A DNA stretch of 64,000 nt from Malaya genurostris (taxonomy: Eukaryota > Arthropoda > Insecta > Diptera > Culicidae): assembly GCF_030247185.1 (NCBI RefSeq), contig NC_080570.1, positions 161,546,882 to 161,610,881 on the forward strand, read 5' to 3'. The notes under the pieces were generated by a model. It was not told the origin of the DNA and searched no databases. It was given only the letters and a program-made list of their open reading frames with translations. The translations under genes were made by a program, and so were the position numbers. Shown piece after piece: positions 12,666-25,059 of this stretch (position 1 is the first letter of the stretch; every line of letters begins with the position of its first letter).

Positions 12666-12668
12666 CTG

Positions 12669-13770
12669 TAGATGCGGGACAGATTAAGATGACGGAGGGT
12701 TAGATTAGTATGTTTTGATTTGAATAAATTACTTCCGGCTATAGTGGTTCCATCAATTTCTGATTCGAGGAAATAAACGAATCGAAATGGGAGGATGGAT
12801 TACCCTAACCACTTTTCATCCGGTGATTCGATAGAACCGCCGGTTGTCGCATTGCGGGAGATACGTTTGAACTTATATCATAAAGATGTTTTTTTTTCTA
12901 CAGTATAAAAGGTAACTGTCGTTTGCATTGGAGAAAAAGAGAATGAAAAGTGGACAACGATGGGGAACATTATACAAAATCAGTCACTCTAATGGTTCTA
13001 AATTTTATCTAAAGACCGATTAAGAATACTTCTTTGCGAATCGAAGGTAAAAATCATCAGTTTAGTGCAAATCTAGAATAGTTGAATTAGCTTTATGCAC
13101 TTTTCGTAGTGCGAAATTCGCACCAAACGAGCGCAAGTAAAGCTAGCATTAGGCTGCTTCGCGTTCGAGAAAAATGTTCGAAACGTGTTCAATATCGTAG
13201 AGAATGAAAGCTGGAAATGAATCCCGTACATTTCTTCTAGGTCAAGGTTCAAACTTAAAAAAAAGCTTGAAATGGCGCCCTACTTCCTGGAAAACAAACG
13301 TCATCATCCGTAAATAAATAGTCATTTTCAAGACTCGAAAGCTACTCCAACGGTCCTTTTCAGTACTTTAGAAAACTGTCGTAAACTCCCACTCTAATTC
13401 CTAGTTAATATCTATACATATCTCGAATACAGTACTACGTCAATCTCGTGACTATGTCTCTGACATTACCTACTCCAAGTTTTTTTTTCATTATTGATCC
13501 ATGTTTTACCAATTTTGTTAACCGAATCCTTCAAAAAAAGTGTTTTAATTTTCGAATAAAATATTTAAAAAAATACTAATCGGATCCTAATTTGAAAAAC
13601 ATCAATTTAAAACTTTGAAATAACGCTCGTTTTAATTTTTTTTTTATAAAAACAACATTTTTTCCTTAGAAGAACAATTGCATGCGGAATCGGCTGGCTT
13701 TTGTCACGGTTCCCTTCGATCTATCTGTGTTCGGTATAAATAAAGTATTTTTCTGTGATTTAGAGATTTT
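12669..13770. other. Intergenic or intronic, no feature seen
   Basis: If the minus-strand exon at 12434-12665 is spliced to a leader exon near 20.1 kb, this is intron. A short stretch near 13430-13475 resembles the 'TATGTCTCTGACAT' part of the dispersed repeat at 8455-8735. Confidence 0.35.
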
Positions 13771-13774
13771 TTTC

Positions 13775-13887
13775 ACTCACTTCACAATCACTGCCAAAAA
13801 TCGACTTTTGAACCGAGGCCCGGAGGGCCGAATGTCATATACCATTCGACTCAGCTCGACGAACTGAGCAAATGTCTGTGTGTGTGT

Positions 13888-13955
<68 letters not shown>

Positions 13956-14400
13956 CAAATATGGTCACTCACTTTTCTCGGATATGGCTTAACTGATTTT
14001 CACAAACTTAGAAATGAAATGAAATGAAAGGTCTCATAGTCCCATACAAAGTTCCTGAATTTCATTTGGATCCGACTTCCGGTTCCGGAGCTACAGGGTG
14101 ATATGTACAAAAATTGTGAAAAATATGTCACTCACTTTTCTCCGAGATGACTGAACCGATTTTCACAAACTTAAATTCAAATGAAAGGCCCTACGGTCCC
14201 ATACAAAGTTCGTGAATTCTATTTGGATCCGACTTCCGGTTCCAGAATTACAGGGTGATATGCACAAAAAATGTGAAAACAATGCATTAAAAATGTGAAA
14301 AAAAATCACTCACTTTTCTCGTAGATGGCCAAACCGATTTTCTCAAACTTAGACTCTAATGAAAAAAAAATGAAAGGATTCATGGTCACGGTGTCAAGCA
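13775..14400. repeat. Dispersed culicine-type repeat with TG microsatellite
   Basis: It holds 'GGCCGAATGTCATATACCAT', 'GACTCAGCTCGACGAACTGAG', a (TG)n tract (about 13877-13954), and two ~150-bp internal units. Each unit has 'TCACTCACTTTTCTC', 'AACCGATTTTCACAAACTTA' and 'TTGGATCCGACTTCCGGTTC'. Related copies are at 42240-42620, 43070-43910, 56830-57000 and 59620-59840. It is non-coding. Confidence 0.8.
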
Positions 14401-15159
14401 CTAGTTTGGAAAAATGATGCTGACTGTGTGACATTAAAAATGAAACATGCTTTTGTGAACTACTCTAACCAATCTGAATCAATTGGTGTCAAAATTAGTG
14501 TCCAAAATTATTTAATAAAATTATGAAATATATTTTCATGAGACTGTTATGAAAGAAAAGAAAGGCATTATCACACCACTAGGTGGATTAAGAAGGGTTT
14601 TTGAAAAATCAATTAATCATTTATTTTCCAAAATTCACAGTTATTTAACTGTACGACTATCTTTTGAAAAGGGCCAAACTTTTCTTTTCACATTTTTTTT
14701 TCAAAATAGTATAATTTTATTTTTTCAAATGGTATGAATGGTATGGTCGAGAAAAACAAATCCTACAAAAAAGTGTTGTACTAGTTATGTTCCCAAAACC
14801 AGTCAAACTTTCTAAAAGAAATCAAAAAATTGCCAATCAAGTCCTATTCTGAAAAACATCAATTTAAAAATTTTAATTCGATTTACAAAATAACACAATT
14901 TCTGAAAGTTTTTGGTAAGAAATTTTTTTTATCCTTTAAAGTGGTTAATAGGGAGCGACATGGGACAAAAATTCATAACAAAAAATGTTGTTTTCTGGAA
15001 ATCGAACTTAAATTTTTCCTAGTGTAGGACCCGGTTTGACATTTTTAAGCATTTTTATTGAGAAAATTTGACTGATTTTGAAAAAATCACTACTACAATA
15101 CATTTTTGTAAAATGACAAAAACGTTTGACCTCTTTCAAAAGTCTAGATCAATCTTGAA
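14401..15159. other. AT-rich intergenic, no feature seen
   Basis: A-rich and T-rich sequence up to the inverted repeat of the next transposon. The open frames at 14549-14737 and 14830-15027 have no features beyond Lys/Phe richness. Confidence 0.4.
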
Positions 15160-16379
15160 AGGAGTGTATAGAAAATAAGCTATCCACATACATTTGTGTT
15201 GTACGCATGTATTTGTGATGGTTTTTTATGGTCAGATCACAGCATGCTGTGCGTTTGGCTGTCAGCTTTCGTTTGTTTACTTGTTTGTGCGGTTGAAATT
15301 CTGCGTTTTCAAAATGTCGCGTATTGAAAAGGAAGTGAAAATTAAGGTTCTGGACACATGGCTAAATAAGAATACTATGCGAAAATTGTCGAAGCGGTTT
15401 GGAATTCATCATGCCATAGTTGAAACCATCATTATTAAGTTTGGGGAACACTATTCTTTGGATGAGCTACCAGGAAGAGGCAGAAAACCCGGTTCTTCCA
15501 AGACGAAACTGGACCAGAAAGTGGTATCTCTAATAATGAAGAACAAATCAATGTTAATACGTAATTTGGCAAAAAAGCAGGAACGAGTATCGGAATGATC
15601 CAGCGTATCAAGATGCAAAATCACCTGAAGACCTACAAGAAGCAGAAAATCTCGAAACAAAGTGTAAAACAGAAGAAGCGAGCAGCAACAAGGACCCGGA
15701 AATTGTATTCGCGTCTTTTGCAGTGTCCAGATGCATGCGTTTTGATGGACGATGAGACTTTCGGAAAGGAGGACTCAAAAACCCTTTCAGGTCCACAATA
15801 CTTTACTGTCGTCGTTGGGGAGGATGTGAGCGATGCGGACACGATTCAAGTGAAGAAATTCGGTCGAAAGGCAAGCAATATGTTCCTGTGGTTTGAAGTC
15901 AACTATTTTTTACACTACCGGAACTATAAATGCAGAAATCTATCGATCTGAGTGACCTCCACTGTTTTGGCCGGATTTAGTGTCGGCTCACTATGCCAAA
16001 ACCACTCTCAATTGGCTTACGGAAAAGGGTATAAATTTCGTCGAGAAAAAAATCAATAAACCAAATTGCCCTCAGCCTCGACCCATCGAACATGACTGGG
16101 CAATCGTGAAGAGAATCTTCAAGAAGACTGGTAAGGCAGCTGGGAACATGCAGGAGTTTGGGCTCGAGCGTCCGAAAAATGCGATGCAACACTTGGAACT
16201 TGATGAAGAGCGTTCGATCAAAAGTTCGAAAATTCGTGAAGGAATAACTTAAATTTCATCCGGTTTTCATTATGTTCAAGTTTAACCTCGTACAATAAAG
16301 GATTAGTTTGAATAAAATATCGTTTTTTATCATAATTTGAAAGAAAAAGTTATGGATAGCTTATTTTCGATACACTCCT
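15160..16379 (+). mobile_element. Near full-length DD37E (ITmD37E) transposon, 1.22 kb
   Basis: Terminal inverted repeats begin AGGAGTGTATAGAAAATAAG on the left and end as the complement on the right, about 27 bp with one mismatch. The right end is followed by TA (16380-16381); the left target base pair has mutated to AA. The transposase starts at 15314 (MSRIEKEVKIK) with a helix-turn-helix N-terminus. The frame breaks near 15595, and the second part carries VLMDDETFGKED near 15735-15775. After a deletion covering the middle of the catalytic domain, NCPQPRPIEHDW appears near 16064-16100. With several frameshifts it cannot encode active enzyme. It is a sister copy of the element at 58-1149. 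Confidence 0.9.
15314..16249 (+). pseudogene. Broken DD37E transposase gene
   Basis: The first part (15314-15597) encodes the DNA-binding half, including FGIHHAIVETIIIKFGEHYS. The next frame (15595-15951) encodes the linker and the first catalytic Asp block. The last frame (15980-16252) encodes AHYAKTTLNWLTEKG through RPIEHDWAIVKRIFKKTG. Tc1/mariner transposases are normally about 340 residues in one frame. The segment around the second Asp is partly lost at 15945-15975. No host gene is involved. Confidence 0.85.
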
Positions 16380-16381
16380 TA

Positions 16382-16720
16382 TGCAAAGTGACTTTTTGTG
16401 ACACGGTCCACATGGTCAATAAGTTTCATTCAAATTCTGAGAGGGTGCTGCCAACACTTGTTTGAATTGGCGCGAAATTCATCTGATACTAAAAAAAGTG
16501 GAGGTTTTCTGCCTGCTGAAGAAATAAACTAGCTCCAGTGAACTTTTCTCTGCTCCACAATAAACAATGAACAAAACTTTCAGTTTTGCAATGACAGAGT
16601 GGAAACATATATAGGAGAAGCCAAATGAATGATAAACTCACAGAAAAGATATTTTTTTGGAAAAAGATACGCTCAGAGACAGAACTCGAACATGCGTTCT
16701 TATGTGCATACGCGCGTTTA
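16382..16720. other. Intergenic, no gene recognised
   Basis: A short stretch 'GCTGCCAACACTTGTTTGAATTGGCGCGAAATTC' type (16445-16480) recurs in diverged form near 17890-17940. No coding signal is visible. Confidence 0.35.
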
Positions 16721-16815
16721 CCATTTTCGTCACCCTGAGCTGTGGTAGACACAGTTCTACCGCAAAACTGTGTTTGGTAAGCCCATCTACCACAACTCAG
16801 GGTGGCGGAAATGAT
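16721..16815. repeat. Imperfect hairpin
   Basis: The arms 'CATTTTCGTCACCCTGAGCT' and, about 60 bases on, the complement of 'TCATTTCCGCCACCCTGAGT' can pair around a central 'ACAGTT/AACTGTG' stem. It looks like a small foldback repeat. No target duplication is evident. Confidence 0.5.
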
Positions 16816-19800
16816 AATGGATTTTCCAGTTCATAGATAATTCTATTGAAATTATACAAAAAATTGATTTGTGATTAGTGGTATTTATTCATATATAGAA
16901 CTATAACCAAAAAGTTTCGTGTTTTAAGCTTTATAGTGTAGTTATAATTATTTTCCTTTTGCTCTCTTACAATTCTCAATACACAATTTTAACCAATTAT
17001 CAGAACAAATTGGTTCAAATGACACGTGCCCCTAAAATAGGAGGACTTGGATTTAGTGAGCCTTTTTTGAATTGCCTGCAGTCTTATTTGATAGGCCGTT
17101 CTAACTAACTCGGGGGTACCTCAAGGCAGTCCTGATTTTTGCTGTAACTGAATGATTTGAGGCTTGCGTTGCAATGTCAAAAACTATCATTCGCCAACGA
17201 TTTTTAATTGTACAATCTTTTCAAAGATCTGGAAGATGCCAGATTCTCGCGGAAACAGTTGGATATCTTCTTCAGCTACACTACTGTTTTCTTTCAAAAC
17301 AAACGACTAGAGAGGAAACATTTTCGTCTCTCACTGCTACAAAAAAAAGTGCCAACGTCACTCGTTCCCCTACGACAAGACGAAACCAACATAACGTCTG
17401 CAGGGAGAATCAGTCGAATTTCAATTCTCATTATTTTTCCGATATAATGAAAATCTATGAAGTTTGACTATGAAGAGTGTCTAAAATATGATAAATCGAA
17501 GTAATTACACCCCTTAGAACCTCTTTGGAAATTAAAACTACTGTAGATACGAGCACCATAAGGTTAAAAAGTAATGTGAATCGTTTTCTGTCATTATCGA
17601 TTCTCGAAGTTTCGGTTGAATATCGATACTGTACAGTATACAATTTTCATTGAAAACCAAAAATGACTGAAAGAATATATGAGAGAAAGAACACAATTAT
17701 GAAACTATTGTTTCACTATTGTCGTTGACTAGACATGGATCTCGTTTTCAAAATTTGCAAGCGGAGCTGAGAGTCTAGATTAGATTGTTTGGCGCAAGTC
17801 ACCCATACAAAAAAAATTTCGGCAGAATTTGTCATGGTGGTATTTTTGCGAAGAAGTCTGCTGCATACCCAGAAAGTGTGATTGTAATCTGAGAAAAAGT
17901 TGCCAACATCTGTTGAAGTTGGCGCAAAATTCGTGAATAATTTTACCGTTTGGTGATAATCTGACAGTCGAGTAGTTATTTAAGCCGTTGTCCAAAATAA
18001 CATGATTGTTGCAGTTCGATAGTAATCTTCCGACACTGGGAAAAAAGTGCAAGTTTCAGATCTCTAGCGAAAACCACTTTCACTTTTTTTTTCTTTTTTT
18101 ATACTGTCAAAGACAATACCTTAATGAAAAGTTCTAATATATTGCCAAACAAAGTAAATTTTACACAAAGATTTTCTAATGTTTTCTGTATTTTAATGAT
18201 TAAACTACTTATTTTCATTATATTTTCAGTGCAAAGGAAATCCAAATAAATCTCCAATCTTGTTTTTTTTTCAATTAAACTAAATGCCCTCATAAATTGA
18301 AAATCATTAGATTATGAAATGATTATTGACCTCATTGGTACAGTTTTCGTAAAATACCCGGATAAAAAATACACTGAGGTCTTGCTTTACGCGGGTTTCC
18401 GAAGTTACGAAGTACCGAAAACCCTGAATAACTTCAAAGTATAGCCGGAAAATAAATCGAAAGATGGACTTTAACTTTAACTTTTTAACTTTACTATCCC
18501 TTTTAAAAGTCTTCCCAACGCTTATTTAAATACACAATAGAAACAGTTGAAACAAAGGGAAAGAATTTTCAAACCGCTAAATACTAAATTCCGTAAAAAA
18601 AATAATGCAACGTAAATTTCCGCAGATTGCTCCCTTGTCATACAAAAATGATGCTCGGGGTTTTGTTAAAAATAAAATTACCGACAGCTGAATGGATGGA
18701 AACGAACGGAACAAATAACCCACTGGGATTCGTCATATTTTTTTTTAATGTTTTGTGCGTGTTGCTACACATTTCACATTTTGATTCCACATCGGAATCG
18801 AAACAGTTCAAATAAAAGTAAAATATTGCCAACAATAATATTGTGCCACAAATTTTCGCAAATCGCACCCTTATCATGCAAAGATGATGCTCCGGGTTCC
18901 GGCAAAATCAAATTCAACTATCTAGCAAATCTTTTTTATACAGAAAAGTAATATTGTGCTGAATTGAGTCAACCAGTTCTAAGGAAATTTTCCTCAGAGG
19001 AACTCGTCATTTCTGAACAATTGGTTACACCATCGCTTGTCGTCTAGCAGCGCTACTGCTACACAGCAGCCTACCTGAAGCCTTGATTGTTTCGTTGTGA
19101 GCAATCATTCTACCAACGCAAATCCAGATAAGATAGCGTGTGTGTCAGTTGGTTTAGCGCGTTCGGCCGTTTGTCATTATCGCATTGGCTTGTTAGCTAC
19201 ATTGCGGTGGTTATTAACTTATAACATAGCTTGTCTACTTCAAGTTCGGCTATTTTTGTTCACTCGTTAGCAGTGAAACGTAACCAGTCAGCAAGCCGAA
19301 TATATCACTTTCTTTTGACACAAGTCATGTGAAAGAAGAAAACTGCGGGAAGCGTGCAAAATCTGACGGTGGATATGTGCATTTTCGCAATTTAAAAAAA
19401 ATGGATTTTGACAGATGCTCATTAAAGGGATTTTGCTTTTTATTTCCTGGTCCCCTTTTTTAATTATCAATTAAAGTCTATCGCATCTTTCAGCTATTCA
19501 GGAAGTGTTTATCACAAGACAAGGTTTGACAGTCAATCTTTCATAAGAACATATTGAAGCTTTCAAAAAATACCAACACGTACTGCTTTTCATGACTGGA
19601 AATCAAACTCAGCAGTCCTTCGCAATGGTTGCTCGTTTCCTTGACTATGGACATAACTTTCTCTCCGTTATGACAGCCGTCGAGTGACACGCTTGTGGTC
19701 GGAATATATCATTCTCGAGTGACCGCTCTTAAAAATAGCATCTACCGTGCCAAAGTGGGAAACATTAAAATATTTCGTTGAACACGCGTTCAGTTGCCAT

Positions 19801-20090
19801 TCGAATGTCAAATATTTCAAGTTCATTGTGCTCAAGTTACACTGAAGTTAGCTCTGTTTGTAGGTCTCTGTTTTCGCCGATAACCAGTAACGTAAAACTG
19901 GTTCGGATTAAAAGTGACCATGACATTCAATCCTGTCACAGTTCCGGAAAATTCTACCGAGAATGTAATGGAAAAGCAAAAACCAAAGCCTGGAAAATCA
20001 ATTTTTTCCCCGCACGCTCTAAATTTATCCCACTTGGTAAATCGATTGCCATACAGCAGTAGGCGACGGTGTTACGAAGAAAAAAAAAAC
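16816..20090. other. Intergenic or intronic, degenerate repeats only
   Basis: 'TTTACGCGGGTTTCCGAAGTTA' type sequence near 18385-18410 recurs near 54985-55005. Two diverged copies of 'TGTCATACAAAAATGATGCT' (18636-18655 and about 18870-18890) lie 230 bp apart. Small open frames such as 17174-17467 carry no recognisable domain. Confidence 0.35.
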
Positions 20091-20096
20091 ACCTAC

Positions 20097-20700
20097 CTGA
20101 TTCGTTGAGAAGGTTCCGCGGGTAGCACCGGTTACCGGCTCCTACCGGGTGATGACAAAACTGGACAGCGGAAAAGGTTGGGTGCGATGGAAATGAACGA
20201 AACAAAGTACGCACCGGAATCGTAATGATATTTTTCACCGACAGCCACACGCACACAAACACAAATGGGACAGCCAGCCAGGAAGAGTTTCTATTCTAGG
20301 AAGGAAAATTTCCGCCTCTTTTTTCTGTGATTTCACATCGAAATAGACAATCGAACACCGAATCCACTGAGCTCATCCGTTTTTGTCGTACATTAACACT
20401 GGAAAACACTACGGTGAATGTTGCTACGTCGGAAAAATGCAAATTTATGACGCGAACCCGATCAAATTAGTCGAAATCTAACACCGTGGGGAAAAATCAT
20501 GTGTTGTTTTTCCTACGTTCGCCCGAGCATGGAGATACCGACGGCGACGCTGCCGCTGTCAAATTTTGTTTTGTGTTTGGCTCCCACCGCGAGAGAACTG
20601 CTGCTGGTGGTGAGTGCGTGAGAGTTCGAAGCGCTCGTATACTCAGCTCTCGCGGCTTTTTCTCTATAGATCGATTGAAGCACGTGTGAATCGACGATGG
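20097..20700 (-). promoter_or_regulatory. Possible leader exon and promoter region of a minus-strand gene
   Basis: A strong donor, AATCAG|GTAGGT, lies on the minus strand at 20097/20096. The 600 bp upstream of it (20100-20700) are GC-richer than their surroundings, contain several short open frames with stops, and include a TATAGAG-like sequence near 20665. This fits a non-coding first exon that could splice to 12434-12665. The pairing is inferred only from strand, splice signals and phase-free logic. It may be unrelated. Confidence 0.3.
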
Positions 20701-20957
20701 AGGGTAGTTCGCTGAATGTGGACAGTATACGGTGGACGGCAGCGATGCCAGGTTGACGAAAAACTCTAAACATTAATGGATTTCGAGAAATTTTAAGGAA
20801 ATTTCAGATTTTCTACTGAAATCTATGGAATTAACTACCAACAAACTCAACAATTGTGAAACATTAAAGAGGAATCTTTATATTAGATTTTCTTGCTTTT
20901 CATGAGATCTGCTGAAATGCGGTAGACAATTAAAGATAAACATTTGAAAAGATCCTA

Positions 20958-21860
20958 CACGCAGAAAAATGGTTTATGGTAAAAATAACAAAACAATTAG
21001 TAAATTTTCAAATTTGATTTAAGTTGATTTCAAGCTATAATATGATTGTTTTGAACCAATTTCTCCCTTAAAATTCAACAATGATCTCGAACGAAAAAAA
21101 TATTTGTTCCGGCCGTTGTTAGCGTTGAAAATAAACTAACTATTTATTACATATCAACAAAAGTTGAGTTGAGATTTTACCGGCAATGTCTAAGTTGATT
21201 CAGTCCTGCTATACCTTCATACCAAGAAAAAAAAGTTCAATTTGATTGATATAACTACATTTACTGTTTACTGCGGTTCATTAGTTTTATTTCATATAAA
21301 ACAGCATTTCATCTGATTCATTAACTTCATTGGGGCTTTTCAACAATTCACGCCTATGTATTGAACATTAATAATATTTCGAAAGTTGCATAACATGAAA
21401 TAGTTTCTTTACGAAAAAATATTTGATTCAGAATCTTTTTCTTGGTCGGACTGGAGAACCGAGTCATTGGATACCTACAAGAAAAATTAAAATATCAAGG
21501 CTTGATCGAATTAACTACATACCAGATAATGTGATCGTCTCACAACAAAAGAGCTGAATATCCTAAATTTTCAATCAAAAACTTGGCTTTCAACAGTCTG
21601 AAAACGAATATGAATCAGAATAAAAGTAGTATCAAAAATTACTTGGCAAATTAGTTTGAGATAAATAATTTTATTCTTAACATTCACCTAACGTAAGAGT
21701 TAGTTGAAATAACTAATCGTTTATATTTTAACTAAAAACTTAGTCAATAAAGTAAACAAGTAAAATATTTGCTATATCAAATCATATTTTCGTTTGTCAC
21801 TATTTCAATAAAAATATTGTTGTGAAATTTGGGTATTTTTACAATTTTTTGTTCTGCGCG
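20958..21860. mobile_element. MITE, 903 bp, TA target site
   Basis: The ends CACGCAGAAAAAT (left) and the complement of CGCGCAGAACAAAAAAT (right) form short inverted repeats. Both are flanked by TA (20956-20957 and 21861-21862). The inside is non-coding AT-rich sequence with partial inner symmetry built on TTGATT/AGTTGA words. Size and target site suit a non-autonomous Tc1/mariner-related element. Confidence 0.7.
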
Positions 21861-22067
21861 TAAGTATAAATGACACATTCTCGTTGTTTACTTTCTCTTT
21901 CAATTATTTCGGTATTATCTGCAATTCTTCCTTCTGACGTTTTACATAGAATATTTGTTAAAACTATCGCTATCACTACTAAATATAAATTATCGGAAAA
22001 TTCAGGAATATCCCGTATTATTTGAAAGAAAAGTTTTTAAACAAAGAGAAACTATCATTTGCACTTA

Positions 22068-22502
22068 CACGCTTAGGAAAAAATACTCAGATTTTGAGTA
22101 CTAGTTACTTATTTTCATGTGATACACGGAAACGTCAAAAATTGAGTAGTTACTCATGATTATTATGAATAATTCGTACTCTAAATTGGAGTCTTATAAT
22201 AGAATTGCTATTTCAGCGAACCATTGAAAAATTGAATGAAAAATTTTATGAAATTATTTCCCATTTTTTATTGCTCAAATTGCAAAATTTTGAATTAATT
22301 TGAAATAAAATTTCACACAAAATTTGAGTGCTAAAGTCTAAACTCAGTGAATGAGTAGATTTTACCCAAACATCGTTTCCAGGGGAAGAACTCAAATTTG
22401 AGTAACTAAGGGTTTACTCTAAATTAGAGTTGTTCCACTTTTTCTGCATTCATTCGGATGAGTGCGATCTTACTCATTTTTGAGTAACTTTTTCTAAGCG
22501 TG
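22068..22502. mobile_element. MITE, 435 bp, TA target site
   Basis: Inverted ends CACGCTTAGGAAAAAATACTC and the complement of GAGTAACTTTTTCTAAGCGTG agree over about 20 bases. TA flanks both sides (22066-22067, 22503-22504). Many 'TTTGAGTA/TACTCA' words lie inside, partly palindromic. No open frame is present. Confidence 0.8.
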
Positions 22503-22504
22503 TA

Positions 22505-23850
22505 GGACTGCTTATTAGGTTTTTTATCGTGACGACACAAATGAACAAGTATTCATCCTTGACAGTTCAGCGGTACTGTTTACAAACAAGCTTGAACAAA
22601 AATCGAAGAGCACATCTAAAACAATCATCTTTACACTTTGCAACTAGTCACTTTTATTTAATAAATATCAAAAACGAACCGTATTCAATCGTGAACAAAT
22701 GTTTTAAAACTTTATTTAGGCGATACGGACCGTAAATGGTCTGATCCAATTTGTCAATAAACAAACAAAAGAAATTTCTGTTTACAAACAATACTGCTGA
22801 ACTGTCAAAATGTGTTCATCCGATTGAGGTTAGCAGTGACGGTAAAAAACCTAATAATGTTCATCCTTAATTGACTGTGTGCGGCTGGGGATGTTTTCAA
22901 TGCAGCAAGTTTATGTTTACGAATATTTCTAATACTAATTTATTCGTTCATTATTTATATTATTGAAATGATTATTTTTATTTTGACTTCATTTTATCAC
23001 TTTCTCCAATCTGTGGTATTAGGTTGAAGACGTCGAGGTGGCTCCCGAGGCATTCTTGTCGCAGGTTCGAATCAGAACCCTCGACGATTTTATTTCTATT
23101 CGTTTTGGTTCATGTAAAAGTTCCGAATTATTAATTATCTAATAATAGTTCCATTGAAACTTTCATTTCCACGACATGTTTCGGTTTCGCATAGGCGAAT
23201 ATCAAATTTATGAATGACACTTTTGACAACTTTCCATTGTCATCATTATCAAATGCTTCAATATACATTTGATAGTCATTTGAAATTTCAAACTTTTTTG
23301 ACACCAAGCTCCGTTTTACCGGTTTATTCAAAGCAAAAAAAATATAGCCAGTGAAGTTGCATTAGTCAATTTTTCACTAGCGCTTAGCTAGAGGAAAACA
23401 ACCACAAGGATTTGTCTGATTGATATACCAAAGCAGATACACCTTGTGATCGATGAAATCAATTAGATTTTCTAGAAATTCTTGTCTCAGGTTCAATCTC
23501 GAAACCCTTCGGTGAAATGGCATTCGGCACAATGACTCTGACCGGGATGTTTTTGTTTACGCAGAAAAAATATTGTAAAAATTAATAAATTCCGGGTAAC
23601 TCTAGCGATTTTTGTTGAACATTTGTTTGGAACAATCATTTTTTAGTTGAAAAAAGCATATTTCGTTTGAATTTTCAATATCTCTGTTTGAAACCACGAA
23701 TATTTTTTTGATTCCATAGATAACTAAACTTTTACTCAAGTAACACTTTGGATTATAAAAATGACAACTCCCACAGAAAAAAATTAGGTCATTTTGAGCC
23801 TCGAGATTTGGACTAGGCCGTAGTTTCGGCCCTGTTGTGATAGTGTTTCA
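22505..23850. other. Intergenic; tRNA-like B-box remnants
   Basis: 'GGTTCGAATC' (about 23062-23071) and 'GGTTCAATCTC' (about 23491) resemble Pol III B-boxes. Each sits in sequence that looks like a decayed tRNA-derived SINE, but no A-box could be assigned. No gene is seen here. Confidence 0.4.
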
Positions 23851-23920
23851 AGATAAGATACCTCTTCCGGTGTGTGTTTGTTACTGCTAGTAAACCACCA
23901 GTGGTGAAAGCCTAAACAGT
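23851..23920 (+). promoter_or_regulatory. Core promoter of first four-span gene: double GATA site and initiator
   Basis: AGATAAGATA (23851-23860) begins 112 bp upstream of the ATG. An ACAGT initiator-like sequence (23916-23920) lies 47 bp upstream, preceded by GTGAAAGCCTAA. The same elements in the same order precede the paralogue at 25060-25127. GATA factors are the likely binders; this is inferred from the motif alone. Confidence 0.5.
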
Positions 23921-23962
23921 CTAAAATTTTTCACCGCATCGAAAACAACTGTGTCGGAAGCG

Positions 23963-24550
23963 ATGACGTCGTTGGAGAATAAATTAACTGTTGACCAAAC
24001 GGATGAGATTCGAGTACCTAAATTCCGATGCGAAATATTGCAAGTTGTGCAAGATGTAAGTCATCACTTTTTTTGTCAAGTAAACTTGGAATATATAGGC
24101 TTGTTCCATTCACAGTTTTGTGGAATAATGACACTGGTGCTGATTCATCCACTTTTCTACCACTACAAAGATCCTCGTTTTGTCCCGCCGGTCCCTTATC
24201 AAATCTACGCGTTTCTGTTGTTCAACGTCGTTATCCTGAGTGAGCTGATCTTTTGGGATGAGGCAAGTAGAGGTAAAATTCACAAACGGTTTGGATTGAC
24301 GGTGCAGACTTGGAGTACCCTGGTGCTGTACTACTTTGGCTTCGTGAGCCTGCTATACTATTTTGGTTCGTTTATGCTACTGGTATTCCAAATTGGAATT
24401 TACAGCACAGGTGTCAACATATTGACTGGAGTGATGGGCTTATTGGCCAGTTTTGCGTACGCATACCAGTGGTGGAAGCAATACAGTATGCGTATGGGAA
24501 TCGAGACATTGTCGGAAGCCAGCAATGAAAAAGATACGGGAAGTGACTAA
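23963..24550 (+). CDS. Four-membrane-span protein, paralogue 1 (two exons)
   Basis: Exons 23963-24055 and 24116-24550 are joined across a 60-nt intron (GTAAGT...TTCACAG) and give 175 residues. The intron length is divisible by three and has no stop, so an unspliced reading adds 20 false residues. The start is the ATG at 23963. Four hydrophobic spans lie near residues 25-46, 59-78, 97-122 and 131-151. Conserved with the neighbour are LILIHP/LVLIHP, LSELIFWDE after span 2, WSTLVLYYFGFVSLLYYFGS in span 3, and a YQWW end to span 4. The acidic C-tail (about 20 residues) faces the same side as the N-terminus. The layout recalls MARVEL-type four-span proteins, but I cannot assign the family. AATAAA lies at 24614-24619. 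Confidence 0.88.
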   Translation: MTSLENKLTVDQTDEIRVPKFRCEILQVVQDVSHHFFCQVNLEYIGLFHSQFCGIMTLVLIHPLFYHYKDPRFVPPVPYQIYAFLLFNVVILSELIFWDEASRGKIHKRFGLTVQTWSTLVLYYFGFVSLLYYFGSFMLLVFQIGIYSTGVNILTGVMGLLASFAYAYQWWKQYSMRMGIETLSEASNEKDTGSD

Positions 24551-25059
24551 TTTCGTATAATGTCTGTGGTTAAAAGTCGTGATCGTAGGTACAATAATGA
24601 ATTATGTTTAGTGAATAAATATGTGCAAAGAACGTCATACCCGCAATACAAAATTTTTAATATCAACTTTGATCCAAACACAAACTCAACGTAGAATGGT
24701 TCTACTCCATGGATATACGAAGTCCTTAAACATCTGCAGTTTCCTACCGCAAAAAACTTCCGTCAGATACAGATCGGACTGTTTTGTTGGCCAAACCCAT
24801 GCCATCTGTCCAAGTGTAGATAATCTGTACCATGCAGTGCTGCCAGTGCGACTTACAGAAAATGATTGATTGCGGAAACGGTGTGCAATTGAAAAACTAA
24901 GATCAAAATTAATCTTTATATTAATGGAAGTTATTAGGGAACCTGAATTTTTACAAACTAACCGGAATTCGAATGAGCTTAGAAGGGATGCCAGTTTATT
25001 TGACAACGTAGTAAGGCTGAAGTTGACATGAAAAAGAAAACCTATAAAGATAATTCCAG
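24551..25059 (+). other. 3' UTR of paralogue 1 and intergenic spacer
   Basis: The polyadenylation signal AATAAA is at 24614-24619, 64 bp after the stop. Beyond it about 430 bp separate the two genes. Open frames here on both strands (24621-24869, 24686-25006) show no recognisable features. Confidence 0.6.

Noticed and set aside
13777..13968. Minus-strand frame with a long His-Thr run
   Set aside because: It is a reading of the TG/CA microsatellite.
20513..20773. 86-codon minus-strand protein
   Set aside because: No recognisable motif, and the region is better explained as promoter or leader sequence.
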